64,000 bases of DNA from Pseudomonas putida (GTDB lineage Bacteria; Pseudomonadota; Gammaproteobacteria; Pseudomonadales; Pseudomonadaceae), in NCBI RefSeq assembly GCF_001941965.1, contig NZ_MKZO01000028.1:1-64000 (forward strand), written 5' to 3'. Both the position numbers and the translations under genes were made by a program. The notes beneath the pieces are model-generated. The model ran no database searches. It worked only from the letters and a program-made list of their open reading frames with translations, and was not told the DNA's origin. Positions 26,633 to 37,186 of this stretch are shown here, piece after piece (position 1 is the first letter of the stretch; every line of letters starts with the position of its first letter).

Positions 26633-27520
26633 ATGAGTGATCGCACGCCGATCCCCAACATCAACATCGGCCAGGTCTACGACCAGCGCTACAGCGACTC
26701 GGAAGTGCACTACGACAAGCTCGGCAACCTCGCCGGGTTCTTCGGGCGCAACATGCCGGTGCACCGGCATGACCGGTTTTTCCAGGTGCACTACGTCAAG
26801 TCGGGGACGGTGCGGGTCTACCTGGATGACCAGCAGTACGTGGAGTCCGGGCCGATGTTTTTCCTGACTCCGCCGACCATTCCCCATTCCTTCGTCACCG
26901 AGGCGGATGCCGACGGGCATGTGCTGACGGTCAGGCAACAACTGGTGTGGCAGTTGCTGGAAGCCGATCCTGGCCTGGCGCCGGGCGCGCAGGTGGCACC
27001 GGCATGCGTGGCCCTGGGCGGGCTGGTCGAGGCGCAGCGGCTGGAGATGCTCTTCGAACTGTTGCGCGGGGAAGTGGAAGGAGCGGAGGCGGGCAGGGAA
27101 GCGGCGCTGCACAGCCTGACCCGGCTGCTGATGATCAGCCTGTTGCGTTTGTGTGCCCGCTCACTGCCGGCGCGGACCACGCGGCATGAGGACTTGCAGA
27201 TCTTCCATCGCTTCAATGAGCTGATCGAAGCGCATTACCTGGAGCACTGGCCGTTGTCGCGCTATGCCGAGGGGATCGGGGTGACCGAGGCGCGTTTGAA
27301 CGATGTCTGCCGGCGCATCGCCGATTTGCCGTCCAAGCGCCTGGTGCTGGAAAGGGTGATGCAGGAGGCCAAGCGGCTGCTGCTGTTCACCGGGAGTTCG
27401 GCGAACGAGATCTGCTATAGCCTGGGGTTCAAGGATCCGGCGTATTTCAGCCGGTTCTTTCTGAGGTATGCGCAGGTGACGCCGGGGGAGTATCGGTTGC
27501 GCCAGGGCGGGTTGCGCTAG
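26633..27520 (+). CDS. hpaA: HpaA, AraC-type regulator of 4-hydroxyphenylacetate catabolism
   Basis: 295 residues. N-terminal cupin-type sensor (RNMPVHRHDRFFQVHYVKSG; FFLTPPTIPHSF) and C-terminal AraC DNA-binding region (SRYAEGIGVTEARLNDVCRR; ANEICYSLGFKDPAYFSRF). The start region MSDRTPIPNINIGQVYDQRY is typical of HpaA, known in E. coli to activate hpaBC, the hydroxylase genes, in response to 4-hydroxyphenylacetate. Here it is divergent from hpaG1 while no hpaBC lies in the window, so its target must be elsewhere or the meta-cleavage operon itself. Confidence 0.9.
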   Translation: MSDRTPIPNINIGQVYDQRYSDSEVHYDKLGNLAGFFGRNMPVHRHDRFFQVHYVKSGTVRVYLDDQQYVESGPMFFLTPPTIPHSFVTEADADGHVLTVRQQLVWQLLEADPGLAPGAQVAPACVALGGLVEAQRLEMLFELLRGEVEGAEAGREAALHSLTRLLMISLLRLCARSLPARTTRHEDLQIFHRFNELIEAHYLEHWPLSRYAEGIGVTEARLNDVCRRIADLPSKRLVLERVMQEAKRLLLFTGSSANEICYSLGFKDPAYFSRFFLRYAQVTPGEYRLRQGGLR

Positions 27521-27531
27521 GGTGTTCTCTC

Positions 27532-27673
27532 GGGCCCTATCGCTGGCAAGCCAGCTCCCACAGGGTCCGCGCCAGCTCTCAGAAATTGGGCAAGCCAGTT
27601 GCTCCCACAGGCTCACCGCTGCTCTTGAGAGCACCACTGAACCTGTGGGAGCTGGCTTGCCAGCGATGAGGCC
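27532..27673. repeat. compound REP cluster (class A, copies 7) between hpaA and the LLM gene
   Basis: An intact inverted class A pair with an extra, degenerate element between the arms: GGGCAAGCCAGTTGCTCCCA at about 27588 has lost the central symmetry. It separates two convergent genes. Confidence 0.88.
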
Positions 27674-27694
27674 CGAAAGAGCAATGAAGAGATA

Positions 27695-28882
27695 TCAGCC
27701 CGCCACTTTAAGTCCAGGCAAAGCCACCCGCTTCAAAGCCTCCCGCTCCCCGCGAAAATGCGGAAGGATATGCTCCCCCAACCGATAAGCCTCTTCCAGA
27801 TGCGGATACCCCGCCAGGAAGAACACATCGATCCCCAACTCGTTGTACTCACGAATCCGCGCCACCACGTTCTCATAGCTGCCCACCAGCGCCAGCCCCG
27901 GCGGAATCCCGATGTAACCAAACCCGGCCCAGACATTCGGGTAGATGAAGAACTCATCGAAACGCTTGCTCTCCTCGCGCTCGCCGTATTCCTCCTCATA
28001 GCTGAGCTTGCGCGCCGTGCGCAGTCCGGCATGGGCCGCAGCAGCCTTGATGGTGTTTTTCGCCACACCTTCATCGAAGAAACGCTTGGCCTCGGCATGG
28101 GCCAGTTCCTCGGTCTCGCGAGTGATTACATCGATGGACAGCCCGAAGCGGATATCGCTGCGCCCATACTTCAATGCCCGCTCGCGGATATCGGCGATCA
28201 GTTCGCGGATCTTGTCCGGGTGCTCCGCCCGCATCAGATAGAAGTCCGCATGCCTGGCCGCGAACTCCCGTGCCGGAATCGATGACCCGGCGGTGCAGAT
28301 CAGCGGCAGTTCGGCCTTCTTCTGCGGCCCGCGCAAGCCACCACCCTCGGCCTTAAAGAAACGTCCGTCGTAATGGAAGTTCTCCGACCCCCAGTAGCCA
28401 CGCACCACATCCATGAACTCGGTGGCGCGCTCGTAGCGCTCGTCATGCTCGAAGAAGTCCCCGACCTGGCGCTGCACCGCATCCGAGCCACCGTTGATGA
28501 TGTTCCAGATCAGCCGGTTGCCCGTCGCACGCTGGTAGGTGGCGGCCTGCTGCACTGCGACCCACGGCGTGTAGTGATACGGCTGGAAGGCCGCCACGTA
28601 GTTCAGCGTGCGGGTCTCCCGGGCCAGCAGCGAGCACACGGTCCACGGCTCTTCGCCATAGGGCGCATTGACCATCAGCACGCCGCCGAATCCATTGATC
28701 TCGGCCGCCCTGGCGATCTGTCCGAGGTAGTCGATATAGGTGAAGTGATCGCCGACGCGGAAGCCCGATACGGCACCGGTGCTATCGCCGCCAGGGTGCC
28801 AGTCGCCACGGTTGCGTGGGTCGCCCGGAAGGAACTGGGTTTCGCCGTGCAAGGGCAGGCGGGTGAAGAATTCGATGCTCAT
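27695..28882 (-). CDS. LLM-class flavin-dependent monooxygenase (SsuD-like)
   Basis: 395 residues, luciferase-like monooxygenase using reduced FMN. Typical elements: SIEFFTRLPLHGET at the start, FTYIDYLGQIARAAEINGFGG, RTLNYVAAFQPYHYTPWVAVQQ, NRLIWNIINGGSDAVQRQ (the phosphate-site loop) and CTAGSSIPAREFAARHAD. Closest remembered relatives are alkanesulfonate monooxygenases, but dimethyl sulfone or other substrates are possible. ATG 28882; it begins 11 nt after the secreted lipase gene, so the two form an operon. An SfnR-like regulator lies just beyond, which supports a role in organosulfur use. No reductase is nearby. Confidence 0.78.
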   Translation of the reverse strand: MSIEFFTRLPLHGETQFLPGDPRNRGDWHPGGDSTGAVSGFRVGDHFTYIDYLGQIARAAEINGFGGVLMVNAPYGEEPWTVCSLLARETRTLNYVAAFQPYHYTPWVAVQQAATYQRATGNRLIWNIINGGSDAVQRQVGDFFEHDERYERATEFMDVVRGYWGSENFHYDGRFFKAEGGGLRGPQKKAELPLICTAGSSIPAREFAARHADFYLMRAEHPDKIRELIADIRERALKYGRSDIRFGLSIDVITRETEELAHAEAKRFFDEGVAKNTIKAAAAHAGLRTARKLSYEEEYGEREESKRFDEFFIYPNVWAGFGYIGIPPGLALVGSYENVVARIREYNELGIDVFFLAGYPHLEEAYRLGEHILPHFRGEREALKRVALPGLKVAG

Positions 28883-28893
28883 GGGCGCTGTCC

Positions 28894-30117
28894 TTATTGC
28901 ACGCTGGGGTTGCAGACGGGGGCGACGGTTTCGCCGTTGAACACCTTGCGGGCGAACGGCAGGGAGTCCTTGAGCGAGGCATTGACCGTCTCGCTATGAC
29001 CGAGGCCCTTGTACAGATGGCCTTCGACCACCGAACCGGCCTTGCAGGCGTCCTGCATCAGCGCAACCTGGGTCGAGGCGGCGGGTGTCTTGTCCTCGGC
29101 ACCGGTGCCGATGAAGATCGGCTGCGCCAGTTTCAGGGTCGGGTAGCTGACCTGGGCCTGCCAGGCCTTGAGCTGCTCGCCGTCATTGGCCTTGCGCGTG
29201 TTGGCCGGGGTCAGGCCGGTGCCGATCACGTCGGCGGTCAACTGCGCCAGGCAACTGGTGCGGGCCTGTTCGAACAGCGGCAGGGCTTTCTCGGTGTAGT
29301 AGTCACGCGGATCGATCTTCGGGTTGTACTGCTGCGCCGCGAGCAGGGTGTAGAAGCCGTAGGCGAGGGCGGCATCGACCTTGTTCGGGTCCTGCTCGCC
29401 GACGTTCTTGCTGCCGACTGTGTAGATCACCCCGGTGCCGACGCTGCCCTTGAGGCCAAGGTCCGGCGCGTAGGTCGGCGCATAGGCGGCTGCGGCGAAG
29501 GCACCGGCACCGCCCTGGGACTGGCCGAGCACCAGCACCTTGTTGGCCAGGCCCGGTACGCCGGCGATCACCGCCTTGGCCGCATCCAGAATGCCGTAGG
29601 CGGCCATGCGGTTGTTCAGCAGGGGATGGCCGCCGGGCACGCCGAGGCCCTGGTAGTCGGTGGCGACGATGGCATAGCCCTCGTTCAGCCAGCGTGCCAG
29701 GTACTGCACGTCACGGTACGAACGCCCCGACCAGGACGGCGCGCAGATATCCGCCACGCCCACGGTGCCATGGCCCCAGGTCACCACCGGCCAGCCACCT
29801 TCCGGCGCCTTGCCGTGCGGAATGAACAGCGCCCCGGACACGGCGATCGGGGTCTTGCCGTCGATGCCGTCGGTGGAGCTGTAGAGGATGCGCAACTGCG
29901 AGGCGGCGCCGGGCAGGCTCAGGGTCTGCTCCAGCGGTTCGCTGCGCAGCAGTTTCCCCGGGGTGGCGGGGATCGCCTTGTCGAAGGTGTAGAACGCGGA
30001 GACCCGGCCATCGCCTTGCAGCGGGTCGGGTTTCGGCGCGTAGGTCTCGGCGGCGAGGGCGGTGAGGGACAGGGTCAGCAGGCTGAGGCCAAGGGTAAGC
30101 GCGTGGGGCAGTTTCAT
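28894..30117 (-). CDS. secreted alpha/beta hydrolase (LIP-type lipase/esterase)
   Basis: 407 residues from ATG 30117. Signal peptide MKLPHALTLGLSLLTLSLTA ending at LAAET. Oxyanion-hole region VVTWGHGTVGVADICAPS, nucleophile elbow GQSQGGAGAF with the catalytic Ser, and a late GLGHSETVN with the probable His; this pattern fits the fungal/actinobacterial secretory lipase family. Two or more Cys could form disulfides in the periplasm. Cotranscribed with the LLM monooxygenase (11 nt gap), divergent from the SfnR-like gene. Substrate unknown; an ester releasing something the monooxygenase oxidises is a guess. Confidence 0.8.
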   Translation of the reverse strand: MKLPHALTLGLSLLTLSLTALAAETYAPKPDPLQGDGRVSAFYTFDKAIPATPGKLLRSEPLEQTLSLPGAASQLRILYSSTDGIDGKTPIAVSGALFIPHGKAPEGGWPVVTWGHGTVGVADICAPSWSGRSYRDVQYLARWLNEGYAIVATDYQGLGVPGGHPLLNNRMAAYGILDAAKAVIAGVPGLANKVLVLGQSQGGAGAFAAAAYAPTYAPDLGLKGSVGTGVIYTVGSKNVGEQDPNKVDAALAYGFYTLLAAQQYNPKIDPRDYYTEKALPLFEQARTSCLAQLTADVIGTGLTPANTRKANDGEQLKAWQAQVSYPTLKLAQPIFIGTGAEDKTPAASTQVALMQDACKAGSVVEGHLYKGLGHSETVNASLKDSLPFARKVFNGETVAPVCNPSVQ

Positions 30118-30406
30118 GAAGGGTCCTTGAACGAAACGACGGTCGGGAAGCCCTTGAGCGAAAGCCATGCCAGTTATCCGGGATATCGCTGCAGCCCTTG
30201 CAGGGCGTGGCTTTCAGTCGAGCATGCCGAGGTCTGCAGAGGCCGCTGTGCTGATCTCCGGGCACCCCGTTGCTTGCCCGCTGCTGCTGGAGCAGCAATC
30301 AAACCGCATGCTTCTTTTTGGAATATACAAATGCAAATTAATAATTATTTGTTCTAATTTGTTTCGTGCACTATGAAGGCGCGCCACCCATGCCAGGAAT
30401 GCCTTT
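30118..30406. other. divergent promoter region, lipase / sfnR-like
   Basis: 289 bp with no gene. The right third is strongly AT-rich (around AAATTAATAATTATTTG at 30337-30353), unlike its surroundings, and probably holds the promoters of both genes. No correctly spaced sigma-54 site was found. Confidence 0.5.
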
Positions 30407-31471
30407 ATGTCGCTGATTACCCATCCCAACGCCCGCGAACTGACCAAGTCCGTCCGCGCCACTGTCCTGGTGTTCAAGGACCCGCGCTCCCAGGAACTGC
30501 TCAGCCGTATCGAGCGCCTGGCGCCCAGCGAAGCCAATACGCTGATCATCGGCGAGACCGGGACCGGCAAGGAGCTGGTGGCGCGGCATATCCATCAACT
30601 CAGCCGCCGCGGCCGCGAGCCGTTCGTGGCAGTGAACTGCGGCGCCTTCGCCGAGACCCTGGTGGAGAGCGAACTGTTCGGCCACGAGAAGGGCGCCTTC
30701 ACCGGAGCGACCAATGCCAAGGCCGGCTGGTTCGAAGCGGCCAATGGCGGCACGCTGTTTCTCGACGAGATCGGCGATCTGCCGCTGAACATGCAGGTGA
30801 AATTGCTGCGGGTATTGCAGGAGCGCGAGGTGGTGCGCCTTGGCTCACGTACGCCGGTGCCGATCAATGTGCGCCTGGTGGCGGCGACCAACGTCAACCT
30901 GGCCGATGCGGTGGTGGCGGGGAATTTCCGCGAGGACCTGTTCTACCGCCTGCACGTGGCGACCATCCGCCTGCCACCGCTGCGCGAGCGGCCGGGGGAT
31001 ATCCTGCCGCTGGCCGAATTCTTCCTTGAGGAACACTGCCAGCGCCTGGGCTACAACCGTGCCAGCCTGAGCCCGGAAAGCGAGCGCAAGCTGCTGTCCC
31101 ATAGCTGGCCCGGCAACATCCGCGAGTTGGAGAACGCCATCCATCACGCCTTGTTGGTCTGCCGCCAGCAGCGCGTGCAGCCGGGGGACCTGCACCTGGT
31201 GGATATGCGTCCGATGGGGGTAAGGCATGAGGAGCACGCGCTGCCGCAACGCCTGCCGGCGGCCCCGCCGGACCTGGAAGCGGCGCTGACCGCCTTGTTC
31301 GAGCAGAATATCCCCGACCTCTACGAGCATATCGAGGAGACCGTGTTCCGCACCGCCTACCGCTTCTGCCACGGCAACCAGCTGCAGACCGGGCGGCTGC
31401 TCAACATCAGCCGCAATATCGTCCGCGCCCGCCTGGAGAAGATCGGCGAGCTGCGCAGCAGCAGCGCCTGA
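30407..31471 (+). CDS. sigma-54-dependent enhancer-binding protein, SfnR-like
   Basis: 354 residues without an N-terminal receiver or GAF domain: the AAA+ core begins almost at once. Walker A GETGTGKE at about 49-56, the sigma-54 contact loop GAFTGA at about 96-101, Walker B GGTLFLDEIGDLP, and the sensor region FREDLFYRL. The C-terminal Fis-type HTH is LQTGRLLNISRNIVRARLEK. This short form is typical of SfnR, the activator of dimethyl sulfone use in Pseudomonas, which is itself controlled by sulfur limitation. ATG 30407. The likely target is the divergent lipase/LLM operon. Confidence 0.8.
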   Translation: MSLITHPNARELTKSVRATVLVFKDPRSQELLSRIERLAPSEANTLIIGETGTGKELVARHIHQLSRRGREPFVAVNCGAFAETLVESELFGHEKGAFTGATNAKAGWFEAANGGTLFLDEIGDLPLNMQVKLLRVLQEREVVRLGSRTPVPINVRLVAATNVNLADAVVAGNFREDLFYRLHVATIRLPPLRERPGDILPLAEFFLEEHCQRLGYNRASLSPESERKLLSHSWPGNIRELENAIHHALLVCRQQRVQPGDLHLVDMRPMGVRHEEHALPQRLPAAPPDLEAALTALFEQNIPDLYEHIEETVFRTAYRFCHGNQLQTGRLLNISRNIVRARLEKIGELRSSSA

Positions 31472-33103
31472 TCAGATAAACCGCGTCAGCAGCCAGTACA
31501 GCGCGCCAGACAGCAGGATCGACATCGGCAGGGTGAGGATCCAGGCCATCGCCAGGTTGCGGATGGTCCGGCCCTGCACCCCGGAACCGTTGGCGACCAT
31601 GGTCCCGGCCACCCCCGACGAGAGTACGTGGGTGGTCGAGACCGGCAGGCCGAAATGGTCCGCCGCGCCGATGGTGCACATGGCGACCAGCTCGGCCGAG
31701 GCGCCCTGGGCGTAGGTCAGGTGGGTCTTGCCGATCTTCTCGCCGACCGTCACCACGATGCGCTTCCAGCCGACCATGGTGCCCAGGCCAAGGGCGAGGG
31801 CCACGGCGACCTTGACCCACAGCGGGATAAAGCGCGTGGCGTCGTCGATCTGCGCTTTGAACTGCTGCACGGTCTGCCGGGTTGCGGCGTCCATATCCAG
31901 CAGCTTGTGCTTGTCCATCAGGCGGATCGCTTCGCTGGTCAGGTACATGTCGTTGCGCACGTTGCTCACGGCTTCGGCGGGGATGCCGGCGAGGCCGTAG
32001 CTGTCGACCTGCTGGCCGATATCCCCGGCCAGTGCAGCGAGGGCCGGGATCAGCAGCGGGCTGGCTTCGGGGGCGCGGATGAACTGGGTCAGGACGTCAC
32101 GGGGCTGGGCGTTCAGCAACGGCACCGTGGCGTAGTTCGTCAGTGCCTGACGGGTGTCCTGGGCAACCACCACGAACTGCTGCGACTGTTCCTCCGGCAT
32201 GGTCCGGTTCAGCGCATAGGCCATGGGCAAGGTGCCAACCAGGATCAGCATGATCAGGCCCATGCCTTTCTGCCCGTCGTTGGAACCGTGGGCGAAGGAC
32301 ACTCCGGTACAGGTGACGATCAGCAGGCTGCGGATCCACAGCGGTGGTGGCTGGTCGCCCTTCGGCGCTTCATACAGCTCGCGGCTCTTCACCAGCTTGC
32401 GCAGGCCCAGCAGCAACACGGCGGCGCAGGCAAAACCGAGGATCGGCGAGAACAGCAGGGCATAGCCGACCTTGCCGGCCTGGGCCCAGTCGACCCCCGA
32501 AGTACCGTCGCGCCCGTGCATCAATGCATTGGCCACGCCGACGCCGATGATCGAGCCGATCAGGGTGTGCGACGACGAGGCGGGCAGGCCCAGCCACCAG
32601 GTGCCGAGGTTCCAGATGATCGCCGCCAGCAACAGGGCGAAGACCATGGCGAAACCGGCCGAGGAACCGACCTGGAGGATCAGCTCCACCGGCAGCAGGG
32701 CAATGATCCCGAAGGCCACCGCGCCGCTGGAGAACAGCACACCAAGGAAATTCCACACCCCCGACCAGACCACGGCGAAGCGCGCCGGCAGGGAGTTGGT
32801 GTAGATCACCGTGGCCACCGCATTGGCGGTGTCGTGGAAGCCATTGACGAACTCGAAGCCCAGGGCGATCAACAGCGCCAGGCCGAGCAACAGGAAGGGC
32901 GTCCAGGTGGTGATGACCGTGCCGCTGGCATCGATATCGCGGAACAGGCTCCAGGCGGTGTAGAGCAGGGCGCCGATCAACAGGCTGCAGAACACCACGG
33001 TGGGGGTACGGCTCGCGCGCGAGCCGGAGGAGGGCGTTGCAAGCGCGGCCGGGGAAGGGGCGGCGCTGGTCTGGGTAGTCATGTACGGGTCCGGGGGTGA
33101 CAT
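31472..33103 (-). CDS. pit: PiT-family inorganic phosphate transporter
   Basis: 543 residues. Both PiT signature repeats are present: GFEFVNGFHDTANAVATVIY and GVSFAHGSNDGQKGMGLIM, with about 10 membrane segments and a hydrophilic central loop (about 300-400). Low-affinity, proton-coupled uptake of metal-phosphate complexes. I chose ATG 33103 (MSPPDPYM) because AGGAGC lies 6 nt upstream; ATG 33082 is an alternative 7 residues shorter. Convergent with the SfnR-like gene, stops almost touching (31471/31472). Monocistronic. Confidence 0.9.
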   Translation of the reverse strand: MSPPDPYMTTQTSAAPSPAALATPSSGSRASRTPTVVFCSLLIGALLYTAWSLFRDIDASGTVITTWTPFLLLGLALLIALGFEFVNGFHDTANAVATVIYTNSLPARFAVVWSGVWNFLGVLFSSGAVAFGIIALLPVELILQVGSSAGFAMVFALLLAAIIWNLGTWWLGLPASSSHTLIGSIIGVGVANALMHGRDGTSGVDWAQAGKVGYALLFSPILGFACAAVLLLGLRKLVKSRELYEAPKGDQPPPLWIRSLLIVTCTGVSFAHGSNDGQKGMGLIMLILVGTLPMAYALNRTMPEEQSQQFVVVAQDTRQALTNYATVPLLNAQPRDVLTQFIRAPEASPLLIPALAALAGDIGQQVDSYGLAGIPAEAVSNVRNDMYLTSEAIRLMDKHKLLDMDAATRQTVQQFKAQIDDATRFIPLWVKVAVALALGLGTMVGWKRIVVTVGEKIGKTHLTYAQGASAELVAMCTIGAADHFGLPVSTTHVLSSGVAGTMVANGSGVQGRTIRNLAMAWILTLPMSILLSGALYWLLTRFI

Positions 33104-33227
33104 TTTCAGGCTCCTGCCTGGTACCGAGCAGCGTACTAGCATAGGCAGTGATCGGGCTGACGCCAGTCAACGAATCCGGGTGTAAGCTCCATTGATTTCA
33201 GTGATGTTCAGGCAAGGAGGGCGCGTC

Positions 33228-33635
33228 ATGATCCGCTGCAAAAGGGCCTATGAAGCCCCGGCTGAAGAGGATGGCCAGCGTGTGCTGGTCGACCGGCTGT
33301 GGCCGCGCAACCGGCGCAAGGACCAGCTCGATGTCGTGCAATGGCTGCCGGAGCTGGCGCCGTCCAACGAACTGCGCAAGGCCTTTCACGCCGGAGAGGT
33401 CGATGCCAGGGCCTTTGCCGAGCGTTACCGGGAGGAACTGACCGCCCGTCCGGAACACTGGTGGCCGCTGCTGGACCTGGCCCGCCAGGGCGACCTGACC
33501 CTGGTCTACGCCGCGAAGGATACCGAGCACAACAATGCCCAGGTGCTCGCCGAGTGGCTGGAAGACGAACTGGAACGCCAGGGGCCGGGCAGTTCACCGG
33601 TGTGCTACGCCGACCAGCAGAAGGACCCATCGTGA
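33228..33635 (+). CDS. DUF488 family protein
   Basis: 135 residues, cytosolic. RCKRAYEAPAEEDGQRVLVDRLWPR is the family's opening (YEAP.. and VDRLWPRG-like), then ELAPSNELRKAF and TLVYAAKDTEHNNAQVL with an acidic C-terminus. Function unknown; the fold is thought to be YeaO-like. ATG 33228 has AAGGAGG 7 nt upstream. Its TGA overlaps the GTG start of the GNAT gene by 2 nt, so they are coexpressed. Confidence 0.82.
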   Translation: MIRCKRAYEAPAEEDGQRVLVDRLWPRNRRKDQLDVVQWLPELAPSNELRKAFHAGEVDARAFAERYREELTARPEHWWPLLDLARQGDLTLVYAAKDTEHNNAQVLAEWLEDELERQGPGSSPVCYADQQKDPS

Positions 33636-34063
33636 GTCTGCAATTACTCAGGGCCAGCGACCTCGACCTGCCCTACGCCCGCGATCTGACCCGCAAGGGC
33701 ATGCTCCGCTACTACTGCGACTTCGACCTGCTGTGGCAGGACGAGGCCTTCGATCAGGGCTGGGGCTGGCGCGAGCAATGGCGGGTGATGGACGACGATC
33801 GACGCGTGGGTTTCTGCAGCCTCAGCCAGGACATGCGCGCGCTGTATATCCGCGAATTGCATATATCCGAAGAGTTTCAGGGGCAGGGCGTCGGCACCTG
33901 GGTGTTGCGCGAACTGAACACCTGGGCGGGGCAGCGTCGCCTGCCATGGATGCGCCTGACCGTATTCAAAACCAATCCGGCCCGTCAACTTTATCTGCGT
34001 GAAGGATTCCGCGAAGAGGGCGAGGAGGAATGCTTTATCCGCATGCAGCGAAACGTTCGCTGA
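33632..34063 (+). CDS. GNAT family N-acetyltransferase
   Basis: 143 residues from a GTG start at 33632 overlapping the DUF488 stop (GTGA). Acetyl-CoA binding motif A is LHISEEFQGQGVGTWVLRE (Q/R-x2-G-x-G form) at about 83-101, followed by LTVFKTNPARQLYLREGF, the motif B strand-helix. Acceptor substrate unknown. A two-gene unit with DUF488; the gap of 134 bp behind it holds nothing recognisable before the XRE gene. Confidence 0.82.
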   Translation: MSLQLLRASDLDLPYARDLTRKGMLRYYCDFDLLWQDEAFDQGWGWREQWRVMDDDRRVGFCSLSQDMRALYIRELHISEEFQGQGVGTWVLRELNTWAGQRRLPWMRLTVFKTNPARQLYLREGFREEGEEECFIRMQRNVR

Positions 34064-34197
34064 CCCCCTTCGAAAGGCGTAGGACGGCTTGTGCAGAACT
34101 TCGCCGCGCAGGCATAGTTCAAGATTGTTGACGGTGCAGTGGATGTACCGGGTTTCCTACCCGTTAATGGGTGTTTTGCAAAGGATTATGTATTCGT

Positions 34198-34551
34198 ATG
34201 AAGGGTATTGGACTACGTCTCAGGGAAGAACGCGAGCGCCTTGGGCTGACTCAACGGGCATTTGGCGATATTGGCGGGGTCGAACCCAACGCCCAGGGCA
34301 AATATGAGAGTGGCGAGCGTACGCCGCGTGCCGATTACCTCGCGGCGGTGGCGGCGAATGGCGTGGATGCCTTGTACGTCCTGAGTGGTGTGCCGACTCC
34401 GGCGACCCTGGACGATTTGCGTCCCGGCGAGAACCACCTGCTCGACTGCTACCGGCGCCTGCAAGTGGCGGATCAGCAGGCTGTAAGACATCTTCTGGAG
34501 AGCCTGGCGGGTAATGCCGTTTCGCCTGTAGGTAAAGTGGCAGTGGCCTGA
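34198..34551 (+). CDS. small XRE/Cro-type HTH protein
   Basis: 117 residues. N-terminal HTH: GLRLREERERLGLTQRAFGD, GGVEPNAQGKYESGERTPRA, with recognition helix around NAQGKYESG; a C-terminal helical tail follows. Resembles phage-repressor-type DNA-binding proteins that occur as single chromosomal genes in Pseudomonas. Start taken as ATG 34198; a GTG at 34171 in frame adds nine residues and is less likely. It precedes gacA by 134 bp on the same strand; any regulatory tie is unproven. Confidence 0.75.
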   Translation: MKGIGLRLREERERLGLTQRAFGDIGGVEPNAQGKYESGERTPRADYLAAVAANGVDALYVLSGVPTPATLDDLRPGENHLLDCYRRLQVADQQAVRHLLESLAGNAVSPVGKVAVA

Positions 34552-34685
34552 TCGGACAAAGCGCACCAGAAATGTCGAAAAAATGAAATCTGACGTCATA
34601 TTTGTGACGCATTCTGTTAGGTCCACCCTGCAATTTTTTGATAAGGTGGCCGGATCCAATTCAGACCGTAAGGCGAGGTGTCTGC

Positions 34686-35327
34686 TTGATTAGGGTTCTG
34701 GTGGTCGACGATCACGATCTGGTACGTACCGGTATAACCCGCATGCTGGCCGACATCGACGGTCTGCAGGTGGTGGGCGAGGCTGATTCGGGCGAAGAAG
34801 CGCTGAAGAAGACCCGCGAACTGAAGCCGGACGTCGTCCTGATGGACGTGAAAATGCCTGGAATCGGCGGTCTCGAAGCCACCCGCAAGCTGTTGCGCAG
34901 TCATCCCGACATCAAGGTGGTCGCGGTCACCGTCTGCGAGGACGATCCGTTTCCCACGCGCCTGCTTCAGGCGGGCGCCGCCGGTTACCTGACCAAGGGC
35001 GCCGGGCTCGAGGAAATGGTCCAGGCGGTCCGCCTGGTGTTCGCCGGGCAGCGCTACATCAGCCCGCAGATCGCCCAGCAACTGGCGCTGAAATCCTTCG
35101 AGCCGAAGAACGCTTCGCCGTTCGACAGCCTGTCGGAGCGGGAAATCCAGATCGCCCTGATGATCGTCGGTTGCCAGAAGGTGCAGATCATTTCCGACAA
35201 ACTGTGCTTGTCGCCGAAAACCGTGAACACGTACCGTTACCGCATCTTCGAAAAACTCTCGGTCACCAGCGATGTGGAACTCACTTTGCTGGCCGTCCGC
35301 CACGGTATGGTTGATGCCAACCTCTGA
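34686..35327 (+). CDS. gacA: GacA, response regulator of the GacS/GacA system
   Basis: 213 residues, NarL/FixJ-type. Receiver domain MIRVLVVDDHDLVRTG with phospho-acceptor Asp54 (VVLMDVKMPG), conserved Lys in GYLTKGA, and a LuxR-type HTH (LSEREIQIALMIVG; KLCLSPKTVNTYRYRIFEKL). Start is TTG at 34686, known for gacA of Pseudomonas, behind AGGCGAGG. Controls the small RNAs RsmY/Z and so secondary metabolism and biofilm; those RNAs are not in the window. uvrC follows after 2 nt, the conserved gacA-uvrC arrangement. Confidence 0.97.
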   Translation: MIRVLVVDDHDLVRTGITRMLADIDGLQVVGEADSGEEALKKTRELKPDVVLMDVKMPGIGGLEATRKLLRSHPDIKVVAVTVCEDDPFPTRLLQAGAAGYLTKGAGLEEMVQAVRLVFAGQRYISPQIAQQLALKSFEPKNASPFDSLSEREIQIALMIVGCQKVQIISDKLCLSPKTVNTYRYRIFEKLSVTSDVELTLLAVRHGMVDANL

Positions 35328-35329
35328 AC

Positions 35330-37153
<1,824 letters not shown>

Positions 37154-37186
37154 AATCCTTCGCTCACCTCGCAGCCAGTTGTCCTG

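Noticed and set aside
30300..30406. Sigma-54 promoter before the SfnR-like gene (TTGGAATATACAAATGCAAA)
   Set aside because: The GG and GC are 11 nt apart instead of 10, and the flanks do not match TGGCAC/TTGC.
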